A DNA stretch of 60,568 nucleotides from a virus. Each line of letters starts with the position of its first letter. The stretch's first letter is position 1. A program made the translations under genes and the position numbers. The DNA is taken from positions 1 to 60,568 of the IMG/VR virus record IMGVR_UViG_3300034112_002807. One strand, given 5' to 3'. Below the pieces are notes generated by a model. That model saw only the letters and a list, made by a program, of their open reading frames with translations, was not told the origin of the DNA and made no database searches. Below, one piece after another: positions 32,005 through 43,042 of this stretch.

Positions 32005-35000
32005 CTCGAAATCACCCAGTTGCTTTCATTATCCCATCCATCGACCACGGAAAGAAGTCTGTTGCTGCCAACGGGCGAATGGATGGCCTCTATGTCAAAT
32101 TTGCCTTCATCCGTGGGGCTAATCTTCGAGATTTGATAGCTTCTTACATTGGTGGTTTTGACCGTAAAAACGGATCCACGGAGGTTGCCCTTGCCATTGT
32201 CAGAAACCAACAGAGATCTCTCGGCTGGCCTGCGCTCATCCCCGGCCCACGCGATAACGTCATACGAGCCTGGGGCGAAGGCACGAGATGAAACAATTGT
32301 TCCATCTTTCATTACCCCACCATTGTTAAATTGATTGAAAAATGTTGAATCCATTGCAACTCTGATGTAGTCACCTGGATACAAGTCGGCGCAGACTCCA
32401 GCAAGGGAGTCGTAGGTGATCGTAAACTTAACAACATGATCCCTTAGGCGCTTAGACCTGATTCTGAACTTGCAAACATCAATTACATGTTGTTCATTGG
32501 TAACATAGTCGCTCAGGTCGAGCGACTCAAGCGGATCGGAGTCGCTCCCAAATGGAGACGCCTCACGCACAACAACCTCTCTTTCTACTGGGAACAGTCC
32601 TGGGCTGTTCAAATCGAGATTGAGCCTCTCCTCTCGCCACTTTGCACTGACCCGGACGGGGCGAAGATCGTCAACCGGAATGGTTTCAAGCTTGAAAGTC
32701 CCCTCCTCAATGTTTCCTGCAGTAAAGAGAGCTTTATGACTGATTTCCTGAAATGTAATCGCAGGGGTCAGTGAGTACCTGCCTCCCACCTCACGAAAAT
32801 CAAGCAGCATCGTCCCAGCTACGTCGGCAGCCCACTGCCTGGGGGTGTTGGTTCCCAGCATTACAGGACCATCAAAAAAGTATTTTCTGTCTTGACACCA
32901 TTGAGCCGCTGCCTTGAAGTCGTCAAGCAAAATCAAGTCATCGTTAATTCGCCCAGGTCCGTATTTTGAATTAGTGAAGCGATCAAGGGCGACATCCGGG
33001 AAGAGATGGGAGGGGCCAACGCTTAAATTGTTCAACAGCCTTCTTATTCTTGTCCCCCTGTTTACATAGGAGGAGAACTGCCTAAATTGAGCCCACTCAA
33101 AACTTGAGCGAACGTTGATCCCGACCAGGGCGATTCCATTGTATTCTGGCGCTTGCTCGTTTTCAACTATTTCGTTCACATAGACTATTTCATGCTCTGG
33201 GCCATTACTGGCGCTACTCTCTACCTGTTCATAAATAAATCCTTCTGCTAACTTGCCCCAGGCATCAACGTGATTGTTATTGGTGTCAATAGGCGTCAGC
33301 CCCACGTTCGCTCTCCTGCTTTGCTGAAGAGTGAAGCTCGCCACGGATCTACTTATTGGTCTGCCGTTGAACCTGACCGCAACATCGCCAAGGCTGGTTG
33401 ACGTTGAAACCGATTGCACCTGTTTCAAGCGTGAGTCAAGTACCCACAGGGCCCCGGTGGCGATACCTTGACGGATCTCCCAGCCAGTCAAGGGCTCGAT
33501 GCGAATTTCCCATCGAGACAGAGAAGGCATTTCAAGCCTAAAATAATTAAAGACGGCCTGCTGTGTTTGGCTGCCAACGCCAAAACATTGACTTAGCGGT
33601 ATAAAATCCTCGGCCCCATACTTGCGAACATAAACACGGAAAAAACTGTACCTGTCTTCTGGTGTGGTCAGTGTTCCACTTTGATACTGATCAACCCTTA
33701 AAATCTTTCCTCTTTGGATTTTATCCCCTTCCTTGCCAGTGCAGGCTCTTTCGTCCGCCTCCTCGAAGGAAAGAGTGGTCCTGAACCGAAGAAGTCCATT
33801 GAAGCTTAGGCCGAGAGCAGACTTAATTCCAATCTCTACAATTCTGCACTCTCTCTGCGTAGCAATATTCGCAATCGCAATCCTAAACATGTGCGGACCA
33901 TTCGTTGCGGTCTTTCTTTCCAGTTCATCGGTTGATGGAGCGTCCAGAGATGCTTCTGCTACGGTGCTGGCAGAGCCACTGCGAACGACCTTGAAGGTTG
34001 CAGTTATGCTCTGCCCAGAATCTTCAGCCTCAAGCTCTAAATCACTTCTGAAAATTTCATTATCCGGCGTCCGCCCAGAGCAAACAGCGAGAGCCGAGCC
34101 AACTTTATACATTTCTCCGACAACAATTGCATCATCCCAGGATTTTTGCCTTGCCGCAACAGAAGAAGCTGCGTCATCGGCCTTTTCCAGGTAAGCATCA
34201 AGCTCAGAGAAATCAAAGTTAATATCAGCCCTCAGATTTCCGTTTTGGGCAGACAGGGGCGTGGAATCATTTGAAATCTCATACTCAAATCTAGTAAAGC
34301 CACCGCCGGTCCCAGAAGTGACAACAATATCTGTTACCAGCCCATCATTGTTCTTCTGCGCCTCGTAGAGCGTTTGATCCTTGTAGATCGTGATTATGGC
34401 ATCAAAGAAAGAGGATATATCTTCTTTGATCTCATCGTTTTCAAGCTTAACCCAATACTCTACTCTGTAGCGCCCCTCCGCTGCACCGGCAAGAGCAGAT
34501 CCAGCAGCCGTCGTGTCAAACAACACCCTCACAGAAGATGTTTGAGCAACCGTGTCAATAGAAGGAGCCTCAACAGTAAGAAAAGACAGCCAATCAATCG
34601 TTAGAGTTGCACCCGTTTTTGAATAAACGACAGGCCCTCTATTTAACTCCTTTTTAGATTCCCAACCCTCTTCGTTTGCAATGCCATAAGAGTATTCGGT
34701 TTGAAAATCACTGCCGCTGAGCAATTTGTATGTAAACGTGTCTCCCTCGCTAAAGCCACCGGAGACGATTCCTGAGCGAGAAGAAAACGTCGCTTCAAAT
34801 TTCTGCCTTTGCACATTTGCGACATTATCAATTGGGCACTCAACCTTTGCATCGCCCTCGTCACCAACGGGCTTAAGCCTTGCATTCACACCAGGGCGAA
34901 CGTTTGGATTTAGCTTAAAGGCAAGATTGTTTCCAATTAATCTAAATACGCCAAATGTCGTGCTATTGCTTGGCTTGCTAGTTGAGGAAAAATCTTTGGC

Positions 35001-35726
35001 CCAATCATTTCCAACAGAAAGGATCGAGAAAACGTCATCTCCACCGGAATTTTGGGCGTTTCCAGGGTCTTGACTGGCGGCTCTGCCGGCAATTCTGTCA
35101 CCAGATACAATGCGACCCCCATCCCCTTTGTAATAGATAGTGATTCGACTACCCGACTGGTTGGCGGATGCACTAAGTAAATCATAGGCGCCAATTGTAT
35201 TATCCCCGATTGCAAAACCAAGTGGATCAACTGACTCAACATCCCCTTCTCCTATCATGAAAACGGCCCTAAGCATCTGGCTTCCGCCAAGGCTCCAGAC
35301 CTGAGACCACAGCAACGAAAGATTCGCCCTCACCCCTCCATAAGTCTTGCCATCAATCGTCTCTCTGTTTGCGTAAATTACTGGAATGGGAGCCCCGAGC
35401 GCCGCAACGTCTTGGATTGCATCAAAACCAGCACGGGGGGCGAAGGAGGAAATTCCTATTTGGTTATTGCCGTTCTTATTCCTTGTCTGAAGTTCTGCTG
35501 GCCTGCCAGGTCTTGACTGCAGCAGAAAGCCGATAATCTGAAAACCAACACCAATAACTGACAAAACCAGGGAAATGGTTGCTATTGTTGTTGAAACTGG
35601 TTCACCGCAAACAACTGCAGGCTGGGGCCCCTTCCTCGCCTGCTCCTCTACATAATCCTTCCAGAATTTGTATTGCTCTTCGGTCAGTCCCAGAAGGGAA
35701 GCAACGTAACGATCAGCCGGAAGCAC
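32001..35726 (-). CDS. Tail-tip attachment protein (phage lambda J-like)
   Basis: 1241 residues. It has an N-terminal helical segment, a hydrophobic stretch near 45-70 (TIATISLVLSVIGVGFQIIG), and AALGAPIPVIYANRETIDGK...YGGVRANLSLLWSQ followed by SQMLRAVFMIGEGDVESVD. These match the tail-tip J family core, where similar text (PxPVIYG, xNxxLLW, GEG) occurs. Long fibronectin-like or Ig-like strands follow (VARFNGRPISRSVASFTLQQ...). It is part of an L-K-J order typical of siphovirus tail tips. Likely binds the fibres and triggers DNA release. Confidence 0.7.
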   Translation of the reverse strand: MLPADRYVASLLGLTEEQYKFWKDYVEEQARKGPQPAVVCGEPVSTTIATISLVLSVIGVGFQIIGFLLQSRPGRPAELQTRNKNGNNQIGISSFAPRAGFDAIQDVAALGAPIPVIYANRETIDGKTYGGVRANLSLLWSQVWSLGGSQMLRAVFMIGEGDVESVDPLGFAIGDNTIGAYDLLSASANQSGSRITIYYKGDGGRIVSGDRIAGRAASQDPGNAQNSGGDDVFSILSVGNDWAKDFSSTSKPSNSTTFGVFRLIGNNLAFKLNPNVRPGVNARLKPVGDEGDAKVECPIDNVANVQRQKFEATFSSRSGIVSGGFSEGDTFTYKLLSGSDFQTEYSYGIANEEGWESKKELNRGPVVYSKTGATLTIDWLSFLTVEAPSIDTVAQTSSVRVLFDTTAAGSALAGAAEGRYRVEYWVKLENDEIKEDISSFFDAIITIYKDQTLYEAQKNNDGLVTDIVVTSGTGGGFTRFEYEISNDSTPLSAQNGNLRADINFDFSELDAYLEKADDAASSVAARQKSWDDAIVVGEMYKVGSALAVCSGRTPDNEIFRSDLELEAEDSGQSITATFKVVRSGSASTVAEASLDAPSTDELERKTATNGPHMFRIAIANIATQRECRIVEIGIKSALGLSFNGLLRFRTTLSFEEADERACTGKEGDKIQRGKILRVDQYQSGTLTTPEDRYSFFRVYVRKYGAEDFIPLSQCFGVGSQTQQAVFNYFRLEMPSLSRWEIRIEPLTGWEIRQGIATGALWVLDSRLKQVQSVSTSTSLGDVAVRFNGRPISRSVASFTLQQSRRANVGLTPIDTNNNHVDAWGKLAEGFIYEQVESSASNGPEHEIVYVNEIVENEQAPEYNGIALVGINVRSSFEWAQFRQFSSYVNRGTRIRRLLNNLSVGPSHLFPDVALDRFTNSKYGPGRINDDLILLDDFKAAAQWCQDRKYFFDGPVMLGTNTPRQWAADVAGTMLLDFREVGGRYSLTPAITFQEISHKALFTAGNIEEGTFKLETIPVDDLRPVRVSAKWREERLNLDLNSPGLFPVEREVVVREASPFGSDSDPLESLDLSDYVTNEQHVIDVCKFRIRSKRLRDHVVKFTITYDSLAGVCADLYPGDYIRVAMDSTFFNQFNNGGVMKDGTIVSSRAFAPGSYDVIAWAGDERRPAERSLLVSDNGKGNLRGSVFTVKTTNVRSYQISKISPTDEGKFDIEAIHSPVGSNRLLSVVDGWDNESNWVISR

Positions 35727-36099
35727 AGCGGACTCTCCAGAAATTCCCCTGAACCAATCCTAACGGAATCCATGCCACCCCCTTTCTGTGGCTCACAAAC
35801 ACAACGCCGTCCTCGACAACCGTCGCAATGCTGAAGCCCGTCTCGGGGTTTCTTGTCATATACAAATCAAAATCCCTGGGGATCTTAACCGCAACCATGT
35901 ACCTGTGCCACTCTTGCTCAAGTTGATCCCATTGCCTAGCAAGAGCAAGTTGCAGCCATTCGCCGTTAAGTGGCGGACATGGGGCGCCAGCAGAAATCAA
36001 TATCTTGTGAGCTAGAATCAAGCAATCCGCCCCCTCGCCATCATCGGGATCAGCGGCAAACCTGTGAGGCAGTCCGATCCATTTAGAGTAGTCAATCAT
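35713..36099 (-). CDS. NlpC/P60-like tail-tip cysteine peptidase (gpK-like)
   Basis: 128 residues. The catalytic Cys lies in EGADCLILA (C26) and the His in VFVSHRKGVAWIPL (H105), with WIGLPHRFAAD before the Cys, as in NlpC/P60 peptidases of lambda K and related tail tips. It cleaves cell-wall peptides during DNA entry. The small size is normal. It overlaps neighbours on both sides by 4-14 bases. Confidence 0.75.
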   Translation of the reverse strand: MIDYSKWIGLPHRFAADPDDGEGADCLILAHKILISAGAPCPPLNGEWLQLALARQWDQLEQEWHRYMVAVKIPRDFDLYMTRNPETGFSIATVVEDGVVFVSHRKGVAWIPLGLVQGNFWRVRCASG

Positions 36100-36563
36100 T
36101 GCAGCACAAGGTTTCCGTTTGTCGGAAGTGCGCCAACCAGAGACTGAGACAAAAACCTTCCGCCAATTCGACTCACTGAATCAAGGGGCGAAGCAAGCTG
36201 AAGTACAACTCCATTCTGAGAAATGTCATACTGAACCTGGGAGCAGGCCCATATCTCAGTGGTAAGCAAATTGTCAATAGTGAAGCTGGATCTATTTATT
36301 TTTGCGGTTTTAATTTCTAGCAGCCAGTCTTCATCTGTTGCCTCTTTGAAAACAGAGCTGGTTATTTCGCCGGCTGGAGCGCTAATCGCCGCCTCTGCTC
36401 GATCACCGCCCCTTGTAGAAGCATTTGTTGCAACTGCTATTGGTATAAACCGATAGGACGCCCCCTGAAAGCTCTTGGACTGATCGGGGAAAAAATTCTG
36501 AGCAGCCCAATTTGTGTAAACTCCATCCCTGCTTTTGAATCGCATGAAGTTACATAGTTCCAT
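36096..36563 (-). CDS. Minor tail protein L-like (DUF1833/DUF2163 type)
   Basis: 155 residues: MELCNFMRFKSRDGVYTNWA, YRFIPIAVATNASTRGGDRA, WLLEIKTAKINRSSF and VQYDISQNGVVLQLASPLD, followed by a beta end. The pattern resembles small tail-tip proteins that precede NlpC/P60 genes in siphoviruses. No FeS Cys cluster (as in lambda L) is visible. Assignment rests mainly on gene order. Confidence 0.55.
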   Translation of the reverse strand: MELCNFMRFKSRDGVYTNWAAQNFFPDQSKSFQGASYRFIPIAVATNASTRGGDRAEAAISAPAGEITSSVFKEATDEDWLLEIKTAKINRSSFTIDNLLTTEIWACSQVQYDISQNGVVLQLASPLDSVSRIGGRFLSQSLVGALPTNGNLVLQ

Positions 36564-39500
36564 TACTGCGACATCCCGATTGAACGACGAACCTGTGGAT
36601 TGTTTTTAATGCGACGCTGAGCCAATTCGGCCCCACGGGCAGCCGAAGCACGTCCAATCTGTTCCGCCTCTGCCCTGGTCACGTATTCTACATTGTTGAT
36701 CACTGTTGATTCAAACTTGATCGGCCCATCCCCGGCGTCTCCACCAAACTCAGCAGATACAACATCAGCCCTCATGAACGGAATGCTCAAAGGCTGCTGC
36801 TGCGTGTTGCCAGAGCGACTGCGGAAAGGAATCGAGCTGCTGCCACTGGGGGCCGTGGGAGGCTCCTCGTCCACCATCAGGCTGCCACCCTCGAATGGGA
36901 TGGAGAGGTCCGCCTCGACGCCCAGGCGCCCATCCTTGGTCCGCTTGAGCGGCATGATCGCCTCTGTTCCCGCCTCACCGGCCTGTCCGGTACGGGTCAC
37001 CCCGGCGCTCTCAAAACTGAACAGTGTAGGGGACTGCAGAATTCCGCCATTGGCAAATTTCATCAACTCGCCATTCTGAAATGCGTTTCCGTTTGCGTTT
37101 TTGATAACTCCCTGGACTGCGCTAGTCCATGGATTATTTCCGGCGGCGGCGGGACCCCCAAAGCCAGAAGGCTTCATAAATCCAGCGACACTCATGCCAA
37201 TGCTGCCAACGGTTGTTAGGACCGAGCCAATGCCGCTGAGTACGTTTCCAGCCCCGCCCTTTTGTATGTTTTGAATGCCGCCCACGATTCCAATAACAGC
37301 AGAGGAGGCGAGGCTTAGACCTGTTACGACCTGTCCAAGGTTCTTGCCCCATTGCGGAACAATGCCCCCTATCTTCTGATTGCTTTCTTGTATTTTTTGT
37401 GCTGCTTCTCCGGTTAGCTGGGCCGAATCGACCGTATACTCATTAATCAACTGCATCGATTTGGCGGCCGGGGCAACCGCTGACTCGGGCGAAGGGGCAA
37501 CAATGGCTGGACCAGCAGAAATTTCAGAAGCGCGTTTTGAGATGGCTGTTTCTATTATTCTTTCTATGTCAACGGTCATGGCGGGCCTCGCCTCGTCTGG
37601 CACGCTGCTCAGGAAATTTCCGATCGCATTAAACTGCTTTTCCCTGTACAATCCAAGCTCAGACATTGTTTGAATTTTCTGCACCGTTTCACCGAGGGCT
37701 GCCTCAACCTTTTCATAGGTCTCAAAAGCAAAATCAAGAAAAAGTTGATCTGCTTTTGTTTTAAGAATTTCGTGCGACTGACCGTTCGGCCCGCCAATGC
37801 CGGTGAAGGCGCTGGGGAGGGAAGACTGGGGCGGTAGCTGTTGAGAGGGCGGTAACTGGGGATATAGTTTTTGGATTTTTTCATTAATCTGCCTGTCTAC
37901 TTCGCTGAGAGCACCTTCCTTTATCAGTCTGAACTGATTTGGATTTATGTCAGCCGGGGGGAGCAATAGGTTGACCTCGCCCTTCAGCGCTCCCCTTAGC
38001 GTCTCAAGTTCGGAACTGCCTGAAACCTCCTCGACTCGTTTCTGTATTTGTGAGCCAAGCCCCCTGACCAGGCCCTGAACCCTCAGCTGTTCCTCTGTCA
38101 GTATTTTCTCTGAGGCGGGCACCCCCACCCCAAGAGTCGTTGGAACGACTGCGCCCTGCTTTTTCACAATCTCTCTTTCAATGCTCGCAACAAGATCTTT
38201 CAGTATTTTGATTTCTTCAAGCTGTTGCAACTGTTCTGGCTTGATGTCAAAACCAAGCTTGCCAGCAAGGTCAAACATCGTTTTCTGCATAGCCTGCTCA
38301 ACGGGCTTAAAAGCAATGTCAAGCACAAAGCCAAGACTCTTACGCCCCAGCTCTTCACCCACTCTCTTGACGGCCTCAGAGGCGCTACCAAGCTCGTAGA
38401 AGCCTTCGATCAATCCGCGCAGTGAGAGAGTCAGCTCAGACGAAGCAGTCTTGAAGTTGTTGATGACCTGAAGCTTTTGTTGCAGCATGTCAAGCTTTGC
38501 TGCATTTTCTGTGAGAATCTTAAACTCTTCAGAGGCGGGACTAATACCTCTCTGAGTAAGATCCATCATGGCTTTCTCAAGCTCCGTGGTGCCGCTGATG
38601 GCAGAGTTGATTTCAACTCGCAGTGAATCAAGCTGAGAGGACTGCTGACCCCCTTTCTCAAGGAAGAACTCAAGCGATGCACCAAGTTTTACGTTGGCCT
38701 CCGCGAGCCTTTGGTACTCAAGAACAAGCTCTTTGTAGGGAGCTATTTCGGGAGCCTTTGAAACAGCCTCAAACGCCTCTCCGATTTTTGCAAATTGAGC
38801 CCCCAGCGGATCGTTGCTCAACTCGCCCCTGAGCTGCTCGAACTGATTGATAAGTCCAGTGACGCCTTGGTCCGCAATCTCCTTGAGGCGAGCATTGAAT
38901 CCGATGAAGTCACCACTTGATACAAGTGAAGACAGCTCGTTCTGAACACTTGCAATAGCCGTTGCGAGTTGCTTGCCGCGAGCGGCAACAGTGTCAAGCC
39001 CAGCAGTAGAAACAGAAGCACTAGCGCTTACCGACCCGAAAGAAAGCTGTGGGGGCGGAGCAAAGCTCTTCACGGCATTCTTTTGAGCTTCGATAAAAGT
39101 GGCTTGATTGGCGTAAAGATCAGCCAGTTCGCGATTTTGTTTGGCGATGGCCGGATTGCTATTGTTGGCAGCCCCTCTAAACAGATTTTCTTGCTGTTTC
39201 GCCTCCAGTCTCTTGATCTCAAGATTATTGATATTGATGCGCTTTTCAATCTCAAAGCGACTCCTGTCATAGGCTTGGTTTTTCTTCAGAATCCCGTCGT
39301 TAATTTTCTCAACCTGTTTTTGAGTTGAGAGATTTAGATCGCTAACTTGCTTCGCAACATCAATCCTGTATTGCTCGATCTCAATTCGCTTGGATTCAAG
39401 CTCTAGCTCAAGAGAGCGACGACGATTTGCAACCTCGTTCTCAGTCGAAAGCTGTTTTTCTGTAAATTCAGAAACAGCATCAATAAGCTGTTGCCCAATC

Positions 39501-42500
39501 TCGTTGCCGAAGACGGTAGCTCTCAGTTCGGCATTTGCATTGCGCAGCTGTTGAAGGCGAACTTCTCCTTGAGCCGCAAACAGCTCGTTTTCTTTAGCAA
39601 TAACAGACAGTCGCTCTTGAGTGATTCTTTGCTCAACCCCTCTTCTAATATCGGCAATTGATTTTTCGTAAGATTCGATCAGCTCAAATCTTTGCTCGTC
39701 TAAGCTTTCTTGTTCCTCTGCTGCAGTTTTGATTGCATCAGTGTACTTTTTAGCAATGTCTGACGCTTCAAGGCCGGCAGAGAGAGCAGCAGTAGTTTGC
39801 TGAAATGGCAGCAATTCCTGCTTTCTCTGACCTTCTTGAGTGAGCGGTGGAGTACCAGCCCTTTCTGCGGCCTCCTGGCCACGCTTTCTTGCGTTTTCAA
39901 ATTGAGCCCTAGAGAGACCAAAACCGGGATTAACGACAGATGCAACGTTAAATGCAGCACCTCCAACGTTTTTAACCCAGTCGGGTACGTCTATGGAGGC
40001 AATTCTTTGAAGAGCGGCAGCAAAGTCATTTATGATCGAGATTGTTCCAGTAAGCAGTGGAAGCATCTCGGAGGAAAGAGCTGCATAGAGCTTCTGATTT
40101 ATCTCGTCAAGTTTTTTCTGTTCCTCTGAAAGTGCATTCAGCCGTTTTGCGGCTCCAGGGCCAAGCTGCTTCTCAAGCTCGGCAAAAACAATCGCTTGCG
40201 CAGCAGCCGCGTTGCCAACAGTCTCCAGTCGGTCAACAAGATCTTGAAGTCCTGAGTCAACTTTCAGGCCAGCGGTCTTCATCGCCTCAAGCGCCGCCGT
40301 TGGCTCTTTCAGACTTGAGGCGAGTGCCTTCAGGTTGTTGACAGTGGTATCAACTGCAGAGCCGATCGCCGTACCAATCAGCGACAGACCAAAGCCCAGG
40401 GCGCCACCGGCATAACCACCGGCAAAGCCACCAATGCCACCACCGGCTGCAGCGCCGACCCCCTGCCCAAACAGCAGCGGGAAAGCGCCACCGATTAGGC
40501 CCTCGCTGATACCAGCAGCCAAGCGTGGGTTCTTGGTGAGGCGGACCAGGAAGTCAGCGTCAGGGGCGCGACCAGCCTGTTCGTTCTGAAGCGAGGCAGA
40601 AACCCCATTCATCTCCTTGAGAAGTCTTTTCGCTCCAGGCACAAGTGGATCAATTTGAGCGGCAAGCTCTTGCAGGCCAGAGGCGAGAAGGGTCAGTTTT
40701 TGAGAGGAGAGCTTTGCAGGTTTTTCGAGCTGCTCAAGAGCTGCAAGGCCGGTAGTGCCAGCAAGGGATGGGGTGAACTGCCTGACAATTTTATCAATAG
40801 CTTCTTCTGGCGAGACATTCTGGAAGAATGATCCGGTTTCGGCAAATGAGGTCTGAAGCTTCTGGAAGCTTCCCTCAAAGCCGGTAAGAGCTGCAACTTG
40901 TGAAACCTGGTTCCTTGCTTCACCAAGGGCATTGCTTATTTCATTTATGCTCTTCAGCAACAGTCGAAGATCGTTAGCCACAGCATCAGCGTTTTGACTC
41001 GTAATATTGCCCTCAAGTTGCTTCAGTGCGTTTATTTTCTGCTGAACCTCCAAGCGCAGCTGATCGGCGTTCGTCGCCCCTTTCTCTTGCAACGAAATAG
41101 CCTTACTCTCAAGGCCTATCGTCCTGCCGAGAAGGCGTTGCACGCGACCCTCCAGAACCTCTGGATCAAGTCCACCTGTCTGCCTTATTTTTTCCTGTTT
41201 TGTAATCTCTCTGATTGCCGAAAGTTCATCTCTCTTTGCCTTGACAAAACGATCGGACAGCTGAAGCCCCTGAGCGGAAATCTCATTGATCAGATTTTGC
41301 GCCGCAGACTGCTGCAGAGTTACGTCAACCCCTTCCGACGCAAGCTTGTTTAGGTAGAGCTGCAGAGTTGTCGTCTGCCTCAGTATTTCCTGAACCTTCT
41401 GAGGGGCGTCAATAGAAGCAATGGTCTCCCCAGGCCCCCCAGCCCTCATTGGCCCGCCCGTGATTCTGTTCCTTCTGTTCTCTCTCTCGGTTGACATCCT
41501 GGCCTGTTCGCCCTCTCTCGTGAGCCGCCTGGCAACATCAAGTCTGTTTTGATCCAGTGCAAGCAACGCTTCATCAAGGCGAATCTGAAGCTGAGTTCTC
41601 TGAACTTGAGTCAGATCAGCCTCGTTAATATTGTTCTCAAATGCAACAAGCCTAGAAAGAATATCTTCTCTGGTTTTTTCATAAAACAGTTGTCGCTTCA
41701 GTCTGTTTTCGGGAGCCTCAATCAGTGAGGCGGGGCCAGTTGTTGCCGCAAGCTGACCCGGCCCCTGCATTGCACCTGGGCGCTGCAATGAAGCAGCAGT
41801 CTCAAGGAGGTCGCCGGCAATTCGCTGCTGCTGTGCGAGCCTTCTGTAAGCCTCAGACGTAAAAGTTACAACACTTCTCAGCTCGCCAAGTCTTTCAATG
41901 TAATCCCTGAGACCTGCCTCACTTCTAGGAACTTCGTTGAAGCTGTTGATTAACCGATCAACCTCCTGCCTGGTTCTCGAAACCTCTTCATTGCTCAAGG
42001 CCCTGCCACTCGTGCCTCGCCTCGCCTCATTGCTGGTGCGCGGGCGCTGACCAGGCTCAAGCGGCCTTCCGGCGATGGGAGGCTCAACCAGCGTCCCCCC
42101 TGGCCCCATGACAGGTCGATCTGGGGGCGTGAAAGCCTCTGCCAGAATTGCCAATCTGTTTCTGTTTACCTCAGCAAGGCTCTGAGACGCTGCACGAGAG
42201 GCAATGGTGAACCTTTTGAAAGCCTCTGTGTTAGTTGCAACGCTAGAAGCGAGGCTGTCAAAAAATTGAATTTCAGAACGCAGTCCAGCAGTTGACTGCA
42301 CTGCTCCAATACGACCGGCCAAGTCATCAAGTCCAGCATCTCGAAGCCCCCTGGCCGCACGCTGCTGAGCAGCCTCTGCATTCATGTAGGACCTTGCCAG
42401 GCGATCTGCAAATTGGATTTGAGCCTGCAGGCCTCGTGCGCTCTCTCGATCCTGAAAAGCCTGCCCCCGCCTTTCCTGAGCCTCGGCGAGATCGGCTTCA

Positions 42501-43006
42501 GCCCCCGCCATTTGACGGAGCTGGTAGGTCATCCTGGCGTCAACTGCCGCCCTCCTGCGTTCGAGCTGAGTTTGCTGCTCGGTTAATCTGCTGATTCGCC
42601 CAACAACTAACGAATGGCGAAATGAGGCTCTTTGGAGTTCTTCAGAGCCTGCGGCTGCATTCCTTACGGCATTTCCATAAATCTGAGACTGCCTTCTATT
42701 TACCTCTAGACTCCTACTATTTCTTTGCAGCGCCCTATCAAGAGTGCCAGCCTCTCTTGACACTGCCTGAAAGTTATTTCTCAGTGGAGTGAGGTGGGCT
42801 GCCGCCTGCTCTACTTGACGGTCAATTCCTTGAAGACTTCTTGTAAGTCTTTCAACAGATTGCTGCGCTCTTCCCGGTTGTAACTCAAGCGGCCTGCTAT
42901 TGATTCTTCCAATCGCAGCAGCAAGTTGATCGGTGCTACGAATTACTCTGTCAACCTCGGTCTGGCCATTGACGATAAGATCAATAATCGCCTGATAGCT
43001 AGCCAT
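36563..43006 (-). CDS. Tape measure protein
   Basis: 2147 residues, the largest gene. It is almost wholly helical with long coiled coils, Gln/Arg-rich in the N-terminal part (IGRINSRPLELQPGRAQQSV). A Gly/Ala-rich hydrophobic stretch lies near 830-880 (FGQGVGAAAGGGIGGFAGGY) that could insert in the host membrane. Length sets the siphovirus tail length (about 0.15 nm per residue is known in the family, implying a tail near 300 nm; estimate only). The C-terminus has a conserved Gly-rich AGTEAIMPLKRTKDGRLGV segment common in tape measures. No peptidase domain identified. Confidence 0.92.
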   Translation of the reverse strand: MASYQAIIDLIVNGQTEVDRVIRSTDQLAAAIGRINSRPLELQPGRAQQSVERLTRSLQGIDRQVEQAAAHLTPLRNNFQAVSREAGTLDRALQRNSRSLEVNRRQSQIYGNAVRNAAAGSEELQRASFRHSLVVGRISRLTEQQTQLERRRAAVDARMTYQLRQMAGAEADLAEAQERRGQAFQDRESARGLQAQIQFADRLARSYMNAEAAQQRAARGLRDAGLDDLAGRIGAVQSTAGLRSEIQFFDSLASSVATNTEAFKRFTIASRAASQSLAEVNRNRLAILAEAFTPPDRPVMGPGGTLVEPPIAGRPLEPGQRPRTSNEARRGTSGRALSNEEVSRTRQEVDRLINSFNEVPRSEAGLRDYIERLGELRSVVTFTSEAYRRLAQQQRIAGDLLETAASLQRPGAMQGPGQLAATTGPASLIEAPENRLKRQLFYEKTREDILSRLVAFENNINEADLTQVQRTQLQIRLDEALLALDQNRLDVARRLTREGEQARMSTERENRRNRITGGPMRAGGPGETIASIDAPQKVQEILRQTTTLQLYLNKLASEGVDVTLQQSAAQNLINEISAQGLQLSDRFVKAKRDELSAIREITKQEKIRQTGGLDPEVLEGRVQRLLGRTIGLESKAISLQEKGATNADQLRLEVQQKINALKQLEGNITSQNADAVANDLRLLLKSINEISNALGEARNQVSQVAALTGFEGSFQKLQTSFAETGSFFQNVSPEEAIDKIVRQFTPSLAGTTGLAALEQLEKPAKLSSQKLTLLASGLQELAAQIDPLVPGAKRLLKEMNGVSASLQNEQAGRAPDADFLVRLTKNPRLAAGISEGLIGGAFPLLFGQGVGAAAGGGIGGFAGGYAGGALGFGLSLIGTAIGSAVDTTVNNLKALASSLKEPTAALEAMKTAGLKVDSGLQDLVDRLETVGNAAAAQAIVFAELEKQLGPGAAKRLNALSEEQKKLDEINQKLYAALSSEMLPLLTGTISIINDFAAALQRIASIDVPDWVKNVGGAAFNVASVVNPGFGLSRAQFENARKRGQEAAERAGTPPLTQEGQRKQELLPFQQTTAALSAGLEASDIAKKYTDAIKTAAEEQESLDEQRFELIESYEKSIADIRRGVEQRITQERLSVIAKENELFAAQGEVRLQQLRNANAELRATVFGNEIGQQLIDAVSEFTEKQLSTENEVANRRRSLELELESKRIEIEQYRIDVAKQVSDLNLSTQKQVEKINDGILKKNQAYDRSRFEIEKRININNLEIKRLEAKQQENLFRGAANNSNPAIAKQNRELADLYANQATFIEAQKNAVKSFAPPPQLSFGSVSASASVSTAGLDTVAARGKQLATAIASVQNELSSLVSSGDFIGFNARLKEIADQGVTGLINQFEQLRGELSNDPLGAQFAKIGEAFEAVSKAPEIAPYKELVLEYQRLAEANVKLGASLEFFLEKGGQQSSQLDSLRVEINSAISGTTELEKAMMDLTQRGISPASEEFKILTENAAKLDMLQQKLQVINNFKTASSELTLSLRGLIEGFYELGSASEAVKRVGEELGRKSLGFVLDIAFKPVEQAMQKTMFDLAGKLGFDIKPEQLQQLEEIKILKDLVASIEREIVKKQGAVVPTTLGVGVPASEKILTEEQLRVQGLVRGLGSQIQKRVEEVSGSSELETLRGALKGEVNLLLPPADINPNQFRLIKEGALSEVDRQINEKIQKLYPQLPPSQQLPPQSSLPSAFTGIGGPNGQSHEILKTKADQLFLDFAFETYEKVEAALGETVQKIQTMSELGLYREKQFNAIGNFLSSVPDEARPAMTVDIERIIETAISKRASEISAGPAIVAPSPESAVAPAAKSMQLINEYTVDSAQLTGEAAQKIQESNQKIGGIVPQWGKNLGQVVTGLSLASSAVIGIVGGIQNIQKGGAGNVLSGIGSVLTTVGSIGMSVAGFMKPSGFGGPAAAGNNPWTSAVQGVIKNANGNAFQNGELMKFANGGILQSPTLFSFESAGVTRTGQAGEAGTEAIMPLKRTKDGRLGVEADLSIPFEGGSLMVDEEPPTAPSGSSSIPFRSRSGNTQQQPLSIPFMRADVVSAEFGGDAGDGPIKFESTVINNVEYVTRAEAEQIGRASAARGAELAQRRIKNNPQVRRSIGMSQ

Positions 43007-43042
43007 GCCTCGACAGTTCCTCGTGCTAACAGTCTAGGCATG